The notes under the pieces are model-generated. The model saw only the letters and a program-made list of their open reading frames with translations, was not told the origin of the DNA and ran no database searches. 64,000 nucleotides of DNA. Source: Roseovarius sp. 217. Lineage in GTDB: Bacteria > Pseudomonadota > Alphaproteobacteria > Rhodobacterales > Rhodobacteraceae. A program made the translations under genes and the position numbers. Positions 35,164 through 47,168 of the stretch are shown here, piece by piece (positions within the stretch are counted from its first letter, which is position 1; every line of letters begins with the position of its first letter). The stretch covers positions 3,637,562-3,701,561 of the forward strand of contig NZ_CH902584.1 of NCBI RefSeq assembly GCF_000152845.1. Direction: 5' to 3'.

Positions 35164-36417
35164 TTATTGCAGCGGTGCAGCCTCTGGCGCAATCTGCGCC
35201 TCTGCGACATAGCGCATCAGATCCTGATCCGCCTCGATATTGGCCAGCGCATAGCGTCCCGTCAATTCTTCCGCAGTCAAGGCCAGACCAGAGGTCACAG
35301 CGCCCCGCTCTCCTGCGGGGCCGTAATGCGCGCCGTTCACCGCGAAATAAACAGCTCCCGATTCGCCCACCCGCAAGGTCGGCGGCTCTTCTGTCGCAGG
35401 CACCGGATAGGTGTCACCCGCGTTCAGAATGCCCTCAAAGATCACACTGCCATCGGCGGCCCGCACCCGCACCCAAGCCGGGCGTACGGCGACCATTTGC
35501 ACAGCCGCCATCGTATCGGCCACAACCTGTGGACGGTTCGGGCCGGGGAGCTCATCGCCAAGCGGTTCAAACCCTTGCGCCTCATTCAGCGCAAGCGCGA
35601 TACCGCTGTCACGATCCGCATTCGGTGCAACCGGACTCAAGGTCCCCACGTCGCGCGGGTCCAGCGTGGAAATCGGCGCATCCCGCGCCACCATCACCGG
35701 CACATCCAGCGCCTTGGGGCGATAGAGGCGGCTCAACCGTTCATCGCGTGGTGGCTGAAACACACCCGACGCGGCATCCTCTCCGGGGATCACATCGCCG
35801 GGGATCACAGTGGCGCCGCTCAGCGGGTCAAGATCGGCCAAGACCACCGGCGTATTTTCGACCGGGGCAAGTTGCACCTGTTGCACCTGACGCAACACGC
35901 TCCACCCGCCATAGCCAATAGCGCCGATCAACGCGACGAGGACCAGAGCAGATCCAATAGCCCCCGGCTCGATGCGTGACAAAAAGCTTTCGGAGGCTGG
36001 CAGAAACGGGGTGTTTGGGGACATCAGCGGATCTTGCAGCGCCGCCTTGCGTTGCTTGGCCGGACCCGGTTTGCGGATCGAAGACGCCTCCGCAGACATG
36101 CCATGAGCAATGGAAAAGCCGGACTCAAGACAAAATGTCTTGAACGCCTGATCCGGATCCATACCGAGATAGCGCGCGTAGGACCGCACGTAGCCGGGAA
36201 TGAAACCGGGGGTATCAAAGGCCGAGGGCTCGCAATTCTCGATCGCAGCCACGTAATTGGCCTTGATCCGCAACTCACGTTCCACGTCCAACAGGGATTT
36301 TCCGAGCGTCGCGCGCTCACCGCGCATCAGATCGCCAAGGCGCAAATCAAAAGCGTCAAAGCCACGGGCCTCAACCTCTTCCACGTCGGCCTTTCGCGAA
36401 AATCGCCGCCCAATCAT
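35164..36417 (-). CDS. rodZ: RodZ-like cytoskeletal protein (HTH-TM-DUF4115)
   Basis: RodZ links MreB filaments to the wall elongation complex. The 417-aa product has a cytoplasmic RodZ-type helix-turn-helix (LGDLMRGERATLGKSLLDVE, LRIKANYVAAIE, PGFIPGYVRSYARYLGMDPD; about 25-95), a Pro/Ser linker, one transmembrane helix (~155-175, GAIGSALVLVALIGAIGYGGW), and a periplasmic part ending in a DUF4115 domain (VRPAWVRVRAADGSVIFEG, GDTYPVPATEEPPTLRVGESGAVYFAVNG is too long to be anything else in family layout). The pairing with ispG supports the call. It starts MIGRRFSRKADVEEVEARGF. Confidence 0.88.
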   Translation of the reverse strand: MIGRRFSRKADVEEVEARGFDAFDLRLGDLMRGERATLGKSLLDVERELRIKANYVAAIENCEPSAFDTPGFIPGYVRSYARYLGMDPDQAFKTFCLESGFSIAHGMSAEASSIRKPGPAKQRKAALQDPLMSPNTPFLPASESFLSRIEPGAIGSALVLVALIGAIGYGGWSVLRQVQQVQLAPVENTPVVLADLDPLSGATVIPGDVIPGEDAASGVFQPPRDERLSRLYRPKALDVPVMVARDAPISTLDPRDVGTLSPVAPNADRDSGIALALNEAQGFEPLGDELPGPNRPQVVADTMAAVQMVAVRPAWVRVRAADGSVIFEGILNAGDTYPVPATEEPPTLRVGESGAVYFAVNGAHYGPAGERGAVTSGLALTAEELTGRYALANIEADQDLMRYVAEAQIAPEAAPLQ

Positions 36418-36533
36418 GCGGGTCCCTGCCTCTCGAGTCTTTTGCCCAACTGCCCGAATGTCCCGATTCGAACTCAGAACTTTTCTTCATCAGACGGTAA
36501 CACAAGGCAAGGTATAATGCACGCGCAGAGAGA

Positions 36534-37763
36534 CTAGCCGGCCAATTCGGCGCGATTCAGCGCACAATGACTCCACAATTCATCCATCGCACGCACCAAT
36601 GCATCCATCTCCTTGGGCCCATGCACCGGCGAGGGCGTAAAGCGCAGCCGCTCGGTGCCGCGCGGCACGGTCGGAAAATTGATCGGCTGCACATAAATGC
36701 CATAGCCTTCCAAAAGCATATCGCTCAACTTCTTGGTATGGACCGGGTCTCCGACGATCACAGGCACGATGTGGCTGCCGTGGTCGATCATCGGGAGCCC
36801 CATGCCCTTGAGCCGGGTCTTGAGGATGGTCGCCTGCGTCTGATGCTGCACGCGCAGCTTTTGTCCCTCAGAGGTCTTGAGCAAGGCAACCGATGCCGTC
36901 GCCCCCGCCGCCAGCGCCGGTGCCAGCGATGTCGAAAAGATGAATCCCGGCGCATAACTCCTTACGGCGTCGCACATTTTAGCCGAGGTCGCGATATAAC
37001 CGCCCATCACGCCATAGGCCTTGGCGAGCGTGCCGTTGATGATGTCGAGACGGTGCATCAGCCGGTCGCGTTCGCTGATCCCTGCCCCGCGCGCGCCATA
37101 CATGCCCACCGCATGCACCTCGTCGATGTAGGTCAGCGCGCCAAACTCATCCGCCAGATCACAAATCGCCTCGATCGGACCAAAATCGCCATCCATCGAA
37201 TAGACGCTCTCAAAGGCAATCAGCTTGGGTGCTGTTGGATCATCGGCGGCCAGCAATTCGCGCAGATGCTCGACATCATTGTGCCGGAAAATCCGCTTGG
37301 CCCCGCCATTGCGGCGCACGCCTTCGATCATGCTGGCATGGTTGAGCGCGTCGGAATAGATGATCAGCCCCGGAAAGAGCTTGGGCAGCGTGCTCAGCGT
37401 CGCGTCATTGGCGATATAGGCCGAGGTAAAGAGCAGCGCCGATTCCTTGCCATGCAGATCGGCAAGTTCCGCCTCCAGCCGCTTGTGATAAACCGTGGTG
37501 CCGGAAATGTTGCGCGTGCCGCCAGACCCGGCACCCGTGGCATCAAGCGCCTCATGCATCGCCGCCAGCACAGCCGGGTGCTGTCCCATGCCCAGATAGT
37601 CATTGCCACACCAGACCGTGATCGGCTGCTCCACCCCGTCGGGCTTGCGCCAGATCGCATGCGGGAAATTGCCGTTGCGGCGCTCGATATCAATAAAGGT
37701 CCGATAGCGACCTTCCTGATGCAGACGGTCAATCGCTTGATCCAGCTTGGCTGTGTAATCCAC
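36534..37763 (-). CDS. hemA: 5-aminolevulinate synthase
   Basis: HemA condenses glycine and succinyl-CoA to 5-aminolevulinate, the C4 route of tetrapyrrole synthesis typical of Alphaproteobacteria. The 409-aa product begins (V)[20 protein letters not shown] from a GTG at 37763 with AGGAAGGAACAGCCA upstream. Motifs: [42 protein letters not shown], and the PLP lysine in [12 protein letters not shown]. The 409-aa length matches Rhodobacter HemA (407). An FNR-type dyad lies about 150 bp upstream, consistent with oxygen control of heme or bacteriochlorophyll precursor supply. No photosynthesis genes are in the window. Confidence 0.96.
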   Translation of the reverse strand: MDYTAKLDQAIDRLHQEGRYRTFIDIERRNGNFPHAIWRKPDGVEQPITVWCGNDYLGMGQHPAVLAAMHEALDATGAGSGGTRNISGTTVYHKRLEAELADLHGKESALLFTSAYIANDATLSTLPKLFPGLIIYSDALNHASMIEGVRRNGGAKRIFRHNDVEHLRELLAADDPTAPKLIAFESVYSMDGDFGPIEAICDLADEFGALTYIDEVHAVGMYGARGAGISERDRLMHRLDIINGTLAKAYGVMGGYIATSAKMCDAVRSYAPGFIFSTSLAPALAAGATASVALLKTSEGQKLRVQHQTQATILKTRLKGMGLPMIDHGSHIVPVIVGDPVHTKKLSDMLLEGYGIYVQPINFPTVPRGTERLRFTPSPVHGPKEMDALVRAMDELWSHCALNRAELAG

Positions 37764-37914
37764 TGGCTGTTCCTTCCTGATCGGTACGGGCGAGCGGTGC
37801 CAGCCGCCTTTCGGGTCTTGGTGGCAAATCCTGTGCCACTTATTCAACATTTAGAATGGATATATAATCCTACCCTCTGAGACAACAGGTTACAAATTGC
37901 CGCTCCCCTCTTCC

Positions 37915-37928
37915 TTGACTTGGGTCAA
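37915..37928 (-). promoter_or_regulatory. FNR/Dnr-type dyad upstream of hemA
   Basis: TTGACTTGGGTCAA is a perfect TTGAC-N4-GTCAA palindrome in the hemA-M20 peptidase divergent region, 152 bp from the hemA GTG and 69 bp from the peptidase ATG. On the minus strand TAACCT (37892-37887) is centred 32 bp away. FnrL control of hemA is known in Rhodobacter sphaeroides. Confidence 0.65.
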
Positions 37929-37996
37929 GTCACTGGACAGTGCCGCCCGGCCTGATACCCTCGCCACAATCCATAGTCAAAACCCAAAGGCCAGTC

Positions 37997-39385
37997 ATGT
38001 CGCTTTCCGCCGTTCTCTCCCGCATCGACGACCAATTGCCCAGCGCCCTCGACCGGCTCATGGGCTTGCTCCGCATCCCCTCGATCTCCACTGATCCGGC
38101 CTATGCCGGCGAGTGTGACGCCGCCGCCGATTGGCTGGTTGCAGAGCTGCAAGCTCTTGGCGTCACAGCAGAAAAGCGCGCGACGCCGGGCCGCGCAATG
38201 GTGGTGGGCCATGTCGATGGCCCCTCCGGTGGCACCGGACCGCACCTGCTCTTTTACGGCCATTACGATGTCCAGCCGGTCGATCCTCTGGCGCTCTGGC
38301 ACACCGATCCCTTCGCCCCCGAAATTCAGGACACGCCGCACGGAAAAGTGATCCGCGCGCGCGGGTCGTCAGATGACAAGGGCCAGCTCATGACCTTTGT
38401 TGAGGCCTGCCGCGCCTATCGGGACGTGACCGGCACCCTGCCCTGCCGCATCACCTTCTTTTTCGAAGGCGAAGAAGAATCAGGCTCACCCTCGCTCATC
38501 CCCTTTATGCGCGAGAATCCCGCCGAGCTTTCCGCCGATCTGGCGCTGATCTGCGACACCTCGATGGTGGCCCCCGGCGTGCCCTCCATCGCCTCGCAAC
38601 TGCGCGGCATGCTCAAGGACGAGTTCACCATCACCGGCCCGCGCATCGACCTGCACTCCGGCCATTACGGTGGCCCCGCCCTCAACCCCTTAAGTGAACT
38701 CTCGCGCCTCATCGCCTCCTTCCATGACGATCAGGGCCGCGTCGCGGTCGAGGGATTCTACGAGGGCGTGCATGAGGTGCCCGCCGACCTCCTGCGCCAA
38801 TGGGAAAGCTGCGGCTTTGACGAACACGAGTATCTCTCGTCGGTCGGCATGACCCGAGCGCATGGCGAAGAGGGCTATTCCACCCTCGTCCAGCAATGGG
38901 CGCGCCCAACGCTGGAAATCAACGGGCTATGGGGTGGCTATCAGGGCGCGGGCACCAAAACGGTGATCCCGTCAGAGGCGCATTGCAAACTGACCTGCCG
39001 CCTTGTTGGCGACATGGACCCTGATAAATTGCGCAAAAAGGTCCGCAAACACGTCGAGGATCGCCTCTCACCCGATGCCAAAATCACCTGGAATCAGGAT
39101 CTTGACGGCTCACCCGCCGCCGTGATGAACATCAACCGCCCCGAATTCGAGGCCGCCCGTCAGGCGCTCTCGGACGAATGGGCGCGCGAAGCGGTCTTTA
39201 CCGGCATGGGCGGATCCATCCCCATCGCCGGGTTTTTCAAAGAGGTGCTCGGCCTTGACGCCATGCTCATCGGCTTTGCCCAAGAGGATGACGCCATCCA
39301 TTCCCCAAATGAGAAATACAACGTCCAGAGCTTTCACAAAGGCATCCGAAGCTGGGCGCGGGTGCTGGATGCGCTGGCGAAGTGA
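37997..39385 (+). CDS. M20-family metallopeptidase (dipeptidase)
   Basis: A 462-aa zinc peptidase of the M20 (ArgE/DapE/CPG2/CNDP) family. Metal ligands are visible in FYGHYDVQPVD (His, Asp), SSDDKGQ, the acid pair in FFEGEEESGSPSL, and His in the C-terminal IHSPNEKYN. The closing GFAQEDDAIHSPNEKYNV and internal dimerisation part place it in the CNDP-like dipeptidase group. The start MSLSAVLSRIDDQLP at 37997 is preferred over an opening 57 bp upstream, which would overlap the FNR dyad. It is divergent from hemA and followed by an interspersed element. Confidence 0.93.
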   Translation: MSLSAVLSRIDDQLPSALDRLMGLLRIPSISTDPAYAGECDAAADWLVAELQALGVTAEKRATPGRAMVVGHVDGPSGGTGPHLLFYGHYDVQPVDPLALWHTDPFAPEIQDTPHGKVIRARGSSDDKGQLMTFVEACRAYRDVTGTLPCRITFFFEGEEESGSPSLIPFMRENPAELSADLALICDTSMVAPGVPSIASQLRGMLKDEFTITGPRIDLHSGHYGGPALNPLSELSRLIASFHDDQGRVAVEGFYEGVHEVPADLLRQWESCGFDEHEYLSSVGMTRAHGEEGYSTLVQQWARPTLEINGLWGGYQGAGTKTVIPSEAHCKLTCRLVGDMDPDKLRKKVRKHVEDRLSPDAKITWNQDLDGSPAAVMNINRPEFEAARQALSDEWAREAVFTGMGGSIPIAGFFKEVLGLDAMLIGFAQEDDAIHSPNEKYNVQSFHKGIRSWARVLDALAK

Positions 39386-39402
39386 GAAGAGTTGGCTGAA
39401 GG

Positions 39403-39586
39403 GGACATTGGCCTCAAGCAGTAACCCCCGCGATCCCTGGGCCGGCGACTAACGATGCGACGGACTTGGCTGCCAGTTTATGTCAGCCAAGTCCGTATGA
39501 TTTCAAAGAGGTATGCACCCTCTCGTAATCGCTAGGCCGCGGGACGGCCCAGCGATCGCGCGGCTTACCGCTTGAGGCCAATGTCC
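39403..39586 (+). repeat. Roseobacter interspersed element, copy B (perfect 17-bp inverted ends)
   Basis: A 184-bp segment bounded by GGACATTGGCCTCAAGC (39403-39419) and its perfect complement GCTTGAGGCCAATGTCC (39570-39586). Inside are a 12-bp perfect hairpin (CGGACTTGGCTG 39461-39472 with CAGCCAAGTCCG 39484-39495) and a second stem (ATCGCT-a-GGCCG near 39528 with CGGCC-c-AGCGAT near 39545). No gene fits. The ends recur at 18734-18970. Confidence 0.8.
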
Positions 39587-39598
39587 GCTCAAGCCCCC

Positions 39599-40801
39599 TC
39601 ACACCTGCGCCTGATACACCGCCCCCACCTCGGCCCGAATGATCCGCGCAATCTGCGCGCAATCCTCGAGGCTAAAGGTCAGCGGCAGGCGCATATCGAC
39701 AATCCCACGCAAAATCCGGTCGCTCGCGGGCATCGGCAGCGACGGCGCATAGCGCCAACTGTCATAACGGCTGGTGAATCCCACCGGCTCCGCCCCGCCA
39801 AACCATTTCAACTCCACCCCGCGCGTAAGGCATCGCTTCAACACCTCGGCAATCCGTCCCCCGTCCCAGTCCAGCAACAGGAACTGAATGGACGATCCCA
39901 CATAGCGCTCCGCCTCGGCCCGCTCCACCACCGTCAACCCCGGCGTGCCGCGCAAGCCATCCTCAACCACGCGGTAGCGCGCATTCCACTTCTCGCACTG
40001 CGCGCCCAGAGCCCGCAATTGCGGCCGCAATATCGCCGCGCGCAGATGATCCATCCGCCCTGAAACATTGGGCGTGTCATATTTCACCCGCTCAAAAACC
40101 TCGGGGGCAGGCACCGTGCCATGCTTGCCATAGAGCATATAGGACCCTGACAGCATCACCGCCCGCGCCATCACCTCGTCATCATCCGTGATCAGAAACC
40201 CGCCCTCGCCGGAATTCATATGCTTGTAGGTCTGGGTGGAATAGCACCCGATCTTGCCCCAGCGTCCCGAGGGGATACCGCGCCACGCCGCCCCCATCGT
40301 ATGCGCGCAATCCTCGATCACCGTCACACCGGCCGCATCACAAATCGCCATGAGCGCATCCATATCCGCCAGATGCCCGCGCATATGGCTCAGCATCAAC
40401 ACCGATGCCTCCCCCACCTTGGCGGCCAAATCCTCAAGATCAATCGTCAGCGCCTCTGTGACACCCACGAAAACCGGCACCGCCCCCACGCTGGCAATCG
40501 ACCCCGGCACAGGCGCGAGCGTAAAGGCATTGGTAAGCACCCTGTCCCCCGGCCCCACGCCCAAGGCCCGCAGCGCCGTGGCCATCGCATAGCCGCCCGA
40601 TGTGACCGCCAGCGCATAGCGCGCGCCGGTATAGGCGGCGAACTCGCGCTCCAGCGCCGCCACCTCGCCCGCCTCCTCACCCACGAGGTTATACCGATGC
40701 AACCGGCCCGAGCGCAGCACCTCGAGCGCCGCCGCAATCCCCTCTTCGGGGATCGGCTCCTGTTGCGTGAAATTGCCTGTGAATCTCTCTGTCATACCCA
40801 T
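39599..40801 (-). CDS. DegT/DnrJ/EryC1/StrS-family aminotransferase
   Basis: A 400-aa PLP enzyme of the sugar-aminotransferase family. The opening GRLHRYNLVGEEAGEVAALE and AFAAYTGARYALAVTSGG-type block, the cofactor-stacking VIEDCAHTMGA, and the Schiff-base lysine in STQTYKHMNSGEGGFL (Lys193) are intact, so it should transaminate a sugar or amino-cyclitol. The usual HK is replaced by YK. No nucleotide-sugar genes are near, so its substrate is open. It shares orientation with gph. ATG 40801 has GGGGGAGCGCCCC upstream; ATG 40795 is an alternative. Confidence 0.88.
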   Translation of the reverse strand: MGMTERFTGNFTQQEPIPEEGIAAALEVLRSGRLHRYNLVGEEAGEVAALEREFAAYTGARYALAVTSGGYAMATALRALGVGPGDRVLTNAFTLAPVPGSIASVGAVPVFVGVTEALTIDLEDLAAKVGEASVLMLSHMRGHLADMDALMAICDAAGVTVIEDCAHTMGAAWRGIPSGRWGKIGCYSTQTYKHMNSGEGGFLITDDDEVMARAVMLSGSYMLYGKHGTVPAPEVFERVKYDTPNVSGRMDHLRAAILRPQLRALGAQCEKWNARYRVVEDGLRGTPGLTVVERAEAERYVGSSIQFLLLDWDGGRIAEVLKRCLTRGVELKWFGGAEPVGFTSRYDSWRYAPSLPMPASDRILRGIVDMRLPLTFSLEDCAQIARIIRAEVGAVYQAQV

Positions 40802-40885
40802 GTTTTGGGGCGCTCCCCCGCCCTCGTCAATGGTTTTGCGGCGCGTCCCCGGCTTCCTTCAGAAAATCCGAAACCGCCCTGCGGC

Positions 40886-41551
40886 TCAGCCGATAAGACG
40901 CCGCACAACGCCGGGCAACTCGTCGTAATGCCCGATCACCGCCTCGGGATTCAGCGCCGCCACCGCCGCCCCGCCGGGGCCGAACCCCACCAGGACCGAC
41001 GGCACGCCCGCCGCCCGCGCGGTCTCGTGATCCGTGACCGTATCCCCCACCATCAGGGCGCGGTTTGGGTCACCCCCCGCCCGCCGCACGGTTTCGCGCA
41101 GATGCTCCGGGTCCGGCTTGCGCACCGCCAGCGTATCGGCGCCGGTCAGCGCCTGAAACGCCCCCAACACCCCCAACCGCTCCAAGAGGATACGCGCCAG
41201 ACCCTCGGGCTTGTTGGTGCAGACCGCCACGCGGTAGCCATCTCCGCTCAACTGCGCCACCGCCGCCATCGCGCCGGGATAGAGCACGGTATGCACATCA
41301 ATCGCCTCGGCATAGGCCTCCAGCAGCACCGGGTAATAGCGGTCGATCGTGGCCTCGTCCCCGGCCCGCCCCAACCGCTCCATCCCCAGCCGCAGCATCG
41401 CACGCCCCCCGCGCAGCGCGACGCCAGTATCGGTCTCCAGCGTCAAGAGATCGCCCGCGCCCATATCCCGAAAACAGGCATTGGCCGCCGCCAGCAAATC
41501 GCCGCTGGTATCGGCCAGCGTCCCATCCAGATCGAAAACAACCGTGCGCAT
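40886..41551 (-). CDS. gph: HAD-family phosphatase, likely phosphoglycolate phosphatase
   Basis: A 221-aa HAD-superfamily hydrolase. Motif I FDLDGTLADTSGDL (nucleophile Asp 7), motif II VAVCTNKPEG, motif III with Lys in VRKPDPEHL and motif IV MVGDTVTDHETARAAG are present, with an alpha-helical cap between I and II. The pattern FDLDGTLxDTxxD and TNKPEGLARILLE fits Gph, which clears 2-phosphoglycolate; other HAD phosphatases share most of it. The start at 41551 is preferred to a start 57 bp upstream. Confidence 0.85.
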   Translation of the reverse strand: MRTVVFDLDGTLADTSGDLLAAANACFRDMGAGDLLTLETDTGVALRGGRAMLRLGMERLGRAGDEATIDRYYPVLLEAYAEAIDVHTVLYPGAMAAVAQLSGDGYRVAVCTNKPEGLARILLERLGVLGAFQALTGADTLAVRKPDPEHLRETVRRAGGDPNRALMVGDTVTDHETARAAGVPSVLVGFGPGGAAVAALNPEAVIGHYDELPGVVRRLIG

Positions 41552-41626
41552 GCCCTGCCCCCTATCCGCCTCTCGCCAGCGGATAGAGCGAGCCTGCCCG
41601 AAATACAAAGGAAAAGACGCGCAGGC

Positions 41627-42079
41627 TTAGTCTGCCAGTCGGTAAACCCGCAGTTCCGGCAGCGCCGTCAGCGCCGCCCCAACGGCCCGGAACCCCGCCA
41701 GCGACAATTGGCTGCCCGCCCCCCGCTCCGCCTCTAGCGGAATGAGGTCCACCGCCACCGACTGCCCGGTCGGCGCATAATCCACGCGACCCCGCCCCGG
41801 TGCATCGACCAAAGGCGTCTTGAGCCAGAGCCCCGGCTCAGCGGGCGAGCCAAGCGAGGCCACGGTTGTTCCCAGCGCCCCCGCCGGCGCAGTCGCGGCC
41901 TCAACCCGCGCCGCCTTGCGCTCGGCGGGCGTCGTGGCGTCCAGCGTTTCAGGTGTCATCGGTGCCACCGCTTCGGGCACGGGCTCCGCGCGCGGCGCGA
42001 ACACCCGTTCCACCTGCGCACAGCCTGTCACGCCGCCTGCCACGCCCAAAACACCCAAGATCATGGCCAAATGTCTCAT
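41627..42079 (-). CDS. Putative lipoprotein of unknown function
   Basis: A 150-aa predicted lipoprotein: MRHLAMILGVLGVAGGVTGCAQ, lipobox VTGC with Cys at residue 20. An Ala/Pro/Glu-rich linker (23-80) precedes a short conserved domain with SLGSPAEPGLWLKTPLVDAPGRG and YAPTGQSVAVDLIPLEAERGAG. Homologues in Rhodobacteraceae are sometimes mislabelled D-galactarate dehydratase; nothing in this sequence supports that. It is divergent from moaA (85 bp). Confidence 0.75.
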   Translation of the reverse strand: MRHLAMILGVLGVAGGVTGCAQVERVFAPRAEPVPEAVAPMTPETLDATTPAERKAARVEAATAPAGALGTTVASLGSPAEPGLWLKTPLVDAPGRGRVDYAPTGQSVAVDLIPLEAERGAGSQLSLAGFRAVGAALTALPELRVYRLAD

Positions 42080-42164
42080 ATGTCCACCCTACCCACCTGA
42101 ACTTGCCCCTTCAACGGCCAACTTGTCCCTTGCCCCGCCTCGCCCCCCCGCCTAGATTTACGCC

Positions 42165-43172
42165 ATGACAGCACCTCTGATAGACCCGTTCCAGCGCGCC
42201 ATCTCCTACCTGCGCGTCTCCGTGACAGACCGCTGCGATTTCCGCTGCGTCTATTGCATGTCCGAAAACATGACCTTCCTGCCCAAGCGTGAATTGCTCA
42301 CGCTCGAAGAACTGGACCGCATGTGCTCGACCTTCATCCGCATGGGCGTCGAGAAACTGCGCATCACCGGCGGAGAACCGCTGGTGCGCAAGGGCATCAT
42401 GACCTTCTTTGACGCCATGACACGCCATTTGGAAACGGGCGCGCTCAAGGAACTGACCCTCACCACCAACGGCAGCCAGATGGAACGCTTCGCCGGCGAC
42501 CTCTTCGCCGCTGGCGTGCGCCGGGTGAATATCTCGCTCGACACGCTCGATGATCAGAAATTCGCCGATATCACCCGTTGGGGTCGCCTGCCGCAGGTGC
42601 TCAAAGGGATTGACGCGGCCCAGAACGCCGGGCTGCGCGTCAAGATCAATACCGTCGCGCTCAAAGGCTTCAACGAGGACGAGCTCTTCACCCTGACCGA
42701 GTGGTGCGCCTCCCGCGACATGGATCTCACCTTCATCGAAGTCATGCCGATGGGCGACATCGGCAATGAGGACCGGCTCGACCAATACTGGAAACTCTCG
42801 GACCTGCGCACCCGCCTGCGCGAGCGCTTCACGCTCACCGATTTGCCCGAGCGCACGGGCGGCCCCGCCCGCTATGTGCGGATCGAGGAAACGGGGCAGA
42901 AAATCGGTTTCATCACGCCGCTCACGCATAATTTCTGCGAAAGCTGCAACCGCGTGCGCCTCACCTGCACCGGCGAGCTTTACATGTGCCTGGGTCAAGA
43001 GGATATGGCCGACCTGCGCGCGCCCCTGCGCAACAATCCCGGCAGCGATGTCCTGCTCCAAGAGTCGATTCGCGCCGCCATCACGCGCAAACCCAAAGGC
43101 CATGATTTCGACTATTCCCGTCAGACCGTGGATGGCCGCGTCTCGCGCCACATGAGCCACACTGGCGGCTGA
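42165..43172 (+). CDS. moaA: GTP 3',8-cyclase
   Basis: MoaA is the radical SAM enzyme that starts molybdenum cofactor synthesis. The 335-aa product has the N-terminal cluster motif [10 protein letters not shown] (CxxxCxxC, residues ~24-33), GGEPL (~66) and the C-terminal second cluster [21 protein letters not shown] region with three Cys. It ends in GG (SHTGG), the di-glycine tail that many MoaA proteins need for activity. No other mo genes adjoin it. The start at 42165 is the only reasonable one; its ribosome site is weak. Confidence 0.96.
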   Translation: MTAPLIDPFQRAISYLRVSVTDRCDFRCVYCMSENMTFLPKRELLTLEELDRMCSTFIRMGVEKLRITGGEPLVRKGIMTFFDAMTRHLETGALKELTLTTNGSQMERFAGDLFAAGVRRVNISLDTLDDQKFADITRWGRLPQVLKGIDAAQNAGLRVKINTVALKGFNEDELFTLTEWCASRDMDLTFIEVMPMGDIGNEDRLDQYWKLSDLRTRLRERFTLTDLPERTGGPARYVRIEETGQKIGFITPLTHNFCESCNRVRLTCTGELYMCLGQEDMADLRAPLRNNPGSDVLLQESIRAAITRKPKGHDFDYSRQTVDGRVSRHMSHTGG

Positions 43173-43183
43173 TGCCCGCCCGT

Positions 43184-43216
43184 GCGTCTCATCGTTCCAG
43201 AAATACTCAAATCAGA
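43184..43216 (-). repeat. Short interspersed motif, copy 3
   Basis: After moaA, the minus strand reads TTGAGTATTTCTGGAACGAT followed by GAGACGC. This is the same core as the copies at 436-478 and 2937-2992 (GAGTATTT, GGAACGATGA). Confidence 0.5.
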
Positions 43217-43236
43217 CGGGGCGATCCGCCGCGCGC

Positions 43237-43956
43237 TCACCGGAGATGCGCCACGGCCTCGATCGTCCCATGATCCAGGTATTGCAGCAGAACGACGGCA
43301 TTATCCTCGCGCGCCAATTCCACTTCCAGTTCCAGCGGTTCGCGGCTGTCCCAGACGGTCAGAGGCGTCATCTCGGTCACGATATTGGCATAGGTGATTG
43401 TTTGGCCTGCATTCTCACCCCGCTCGATCGCAACGGTTTCCTTCGGAATGTAGCGCACCAATTGCACCACCAGCGGCATGGCGCGCGCCGGGTCGGCGGT
43501 GGCGCGGATCTGCACCCGTTTCTCATCGCGCGTGACCTCGACATCTATGCCATTCGTCGCCTGCGCCCGGTGCTTTTCGATCAGATCGGCCACATCCTTG
43601 AGGCGCGTGCCCACAACATGATCCTCGCCATTGATGATCATCTGCGGCGTATAGACCATCTTGCGCTCTGCGGTCTTGGCATACCCGCGCTGCCGCGCGC
43701 TATTGTCCGGACTGCCAAAACTGTCCGTCCAGCCGATGTAATCCCAGTAATCCACATGCAGCGACAGTGCGACCACATCCTCCCGCGCCACCAGTTCAAG
43801 AAAAAACGCATCTGCCGGCGGACAAGAGGCGCATCCCTGCGACGTGAAAAGCTCCACCACCACAGGTCTGTCAGGATCGGGTCGCTCCTGCGCCCCGCCC
43901 TGCGCCGCCCAAAGGCACAAAAGTCCCGCGACCACGCTCGCTGCCATCTGTCGCAT
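43237..43956 (-). CDS. DUF1223 thioredoxin-like exported protein
   Basis: A 239-aa protein with a signal peptide (MRQMAASVVAGLLCLWAAQGGAQE, cut near GAQ). Family DUF1223 is thioredoxin-like: VVVELFTSQGCASCPPADAFF (CxxC at about 43-46), VDYWDYIGWTDSFG, and YTPQMIINGEDHVVG, the cis-Pro region. Periplasmic thiol chemistry is likely but the substrate is unknown. It is convergent with moaA and divergent from acnA; the 250-bp gap to acnA is AT-rich and presumably contains both promoters. Confidence 0.9.
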   Translation of the reverse strand: MRQMAASVVAGLLCLWAAQGGAQERPDPDRPVVVELFTSQGCASCPPADAFFLELVAREDVVALSLHVDYWDYIGWTDSFGSPDNSARQRGYAKTAERKMVYTPQMIINGEDHVVGTRLKDVADLIEKHRAQATNGIDVEVTRDEKRVQIRATADPARAMPLVVQLVRYIPKETVAIERGENAGQTITYANIVTEMTPLTVWDSREPLELEVELAREDNAVVLLQYLDHGTIEAVAHLR

Positions 43957-44203
43957 AACGTCTGCTTCCCGTTGGATCTGCCCTGTCACACCGCGACTGT
44001 ATCATATCGCTCACCGCTCGTATCTAGGTCGCGTGCCCTACAATAACCAATCAACGTTTCGAGAGTCGGACGTGATTTCTTGAAATAACCATCAATTGTG
44101 TGCAATAGTATACAAATCTATCTTCACCCCTCTTGATCGAGCGTTTCAAATCGGTCAGAAGCAGGGGCAAGTGATCCAGCCTCGACCATGAAAGGACGGC
44201 CCC

Positions 44204-46966
<2,763 letters not shown>

Positions 46967-46990
46967 TTCAGTCCACGGCATCATCGACAG

Positions 46991-47018
46991 GGCGGCCCCG
47001 CATACGGGCCGCCTTTTT
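46991..47018 (+). terminator. Rho-independent terminator of acnA
   Basis: GGCGGCCC (46991-46998) pairs with GGGCCGCC (47006-47013) across a 7-nt loop, followed by TTTTT (47014-47018), 25 bp after the acnA stop. Confidence 0.93.
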
Positions 47019-47168
47019 CATTTCCTGCGCAGGGTTTCGCCACCTCTGCCCAAATTCCGGCCAATCCCTGCCGATCGCGCTGATCTGATGTCATTGTGAC
47101 GTGAGTCCCCTTTCAAACACGGTGTCGCCCCCCAATCTTGGAGGCAAGACATTGAAGAAAGGTAAATC

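Noticed and set aside
40220-41737. A 505-codon plus-strand frame across the aminotransferase and gph genes
   Set aside because: Covers two well-supported minus-strand genes and is rich in Arg/His/Pro as typical for shadow frames.
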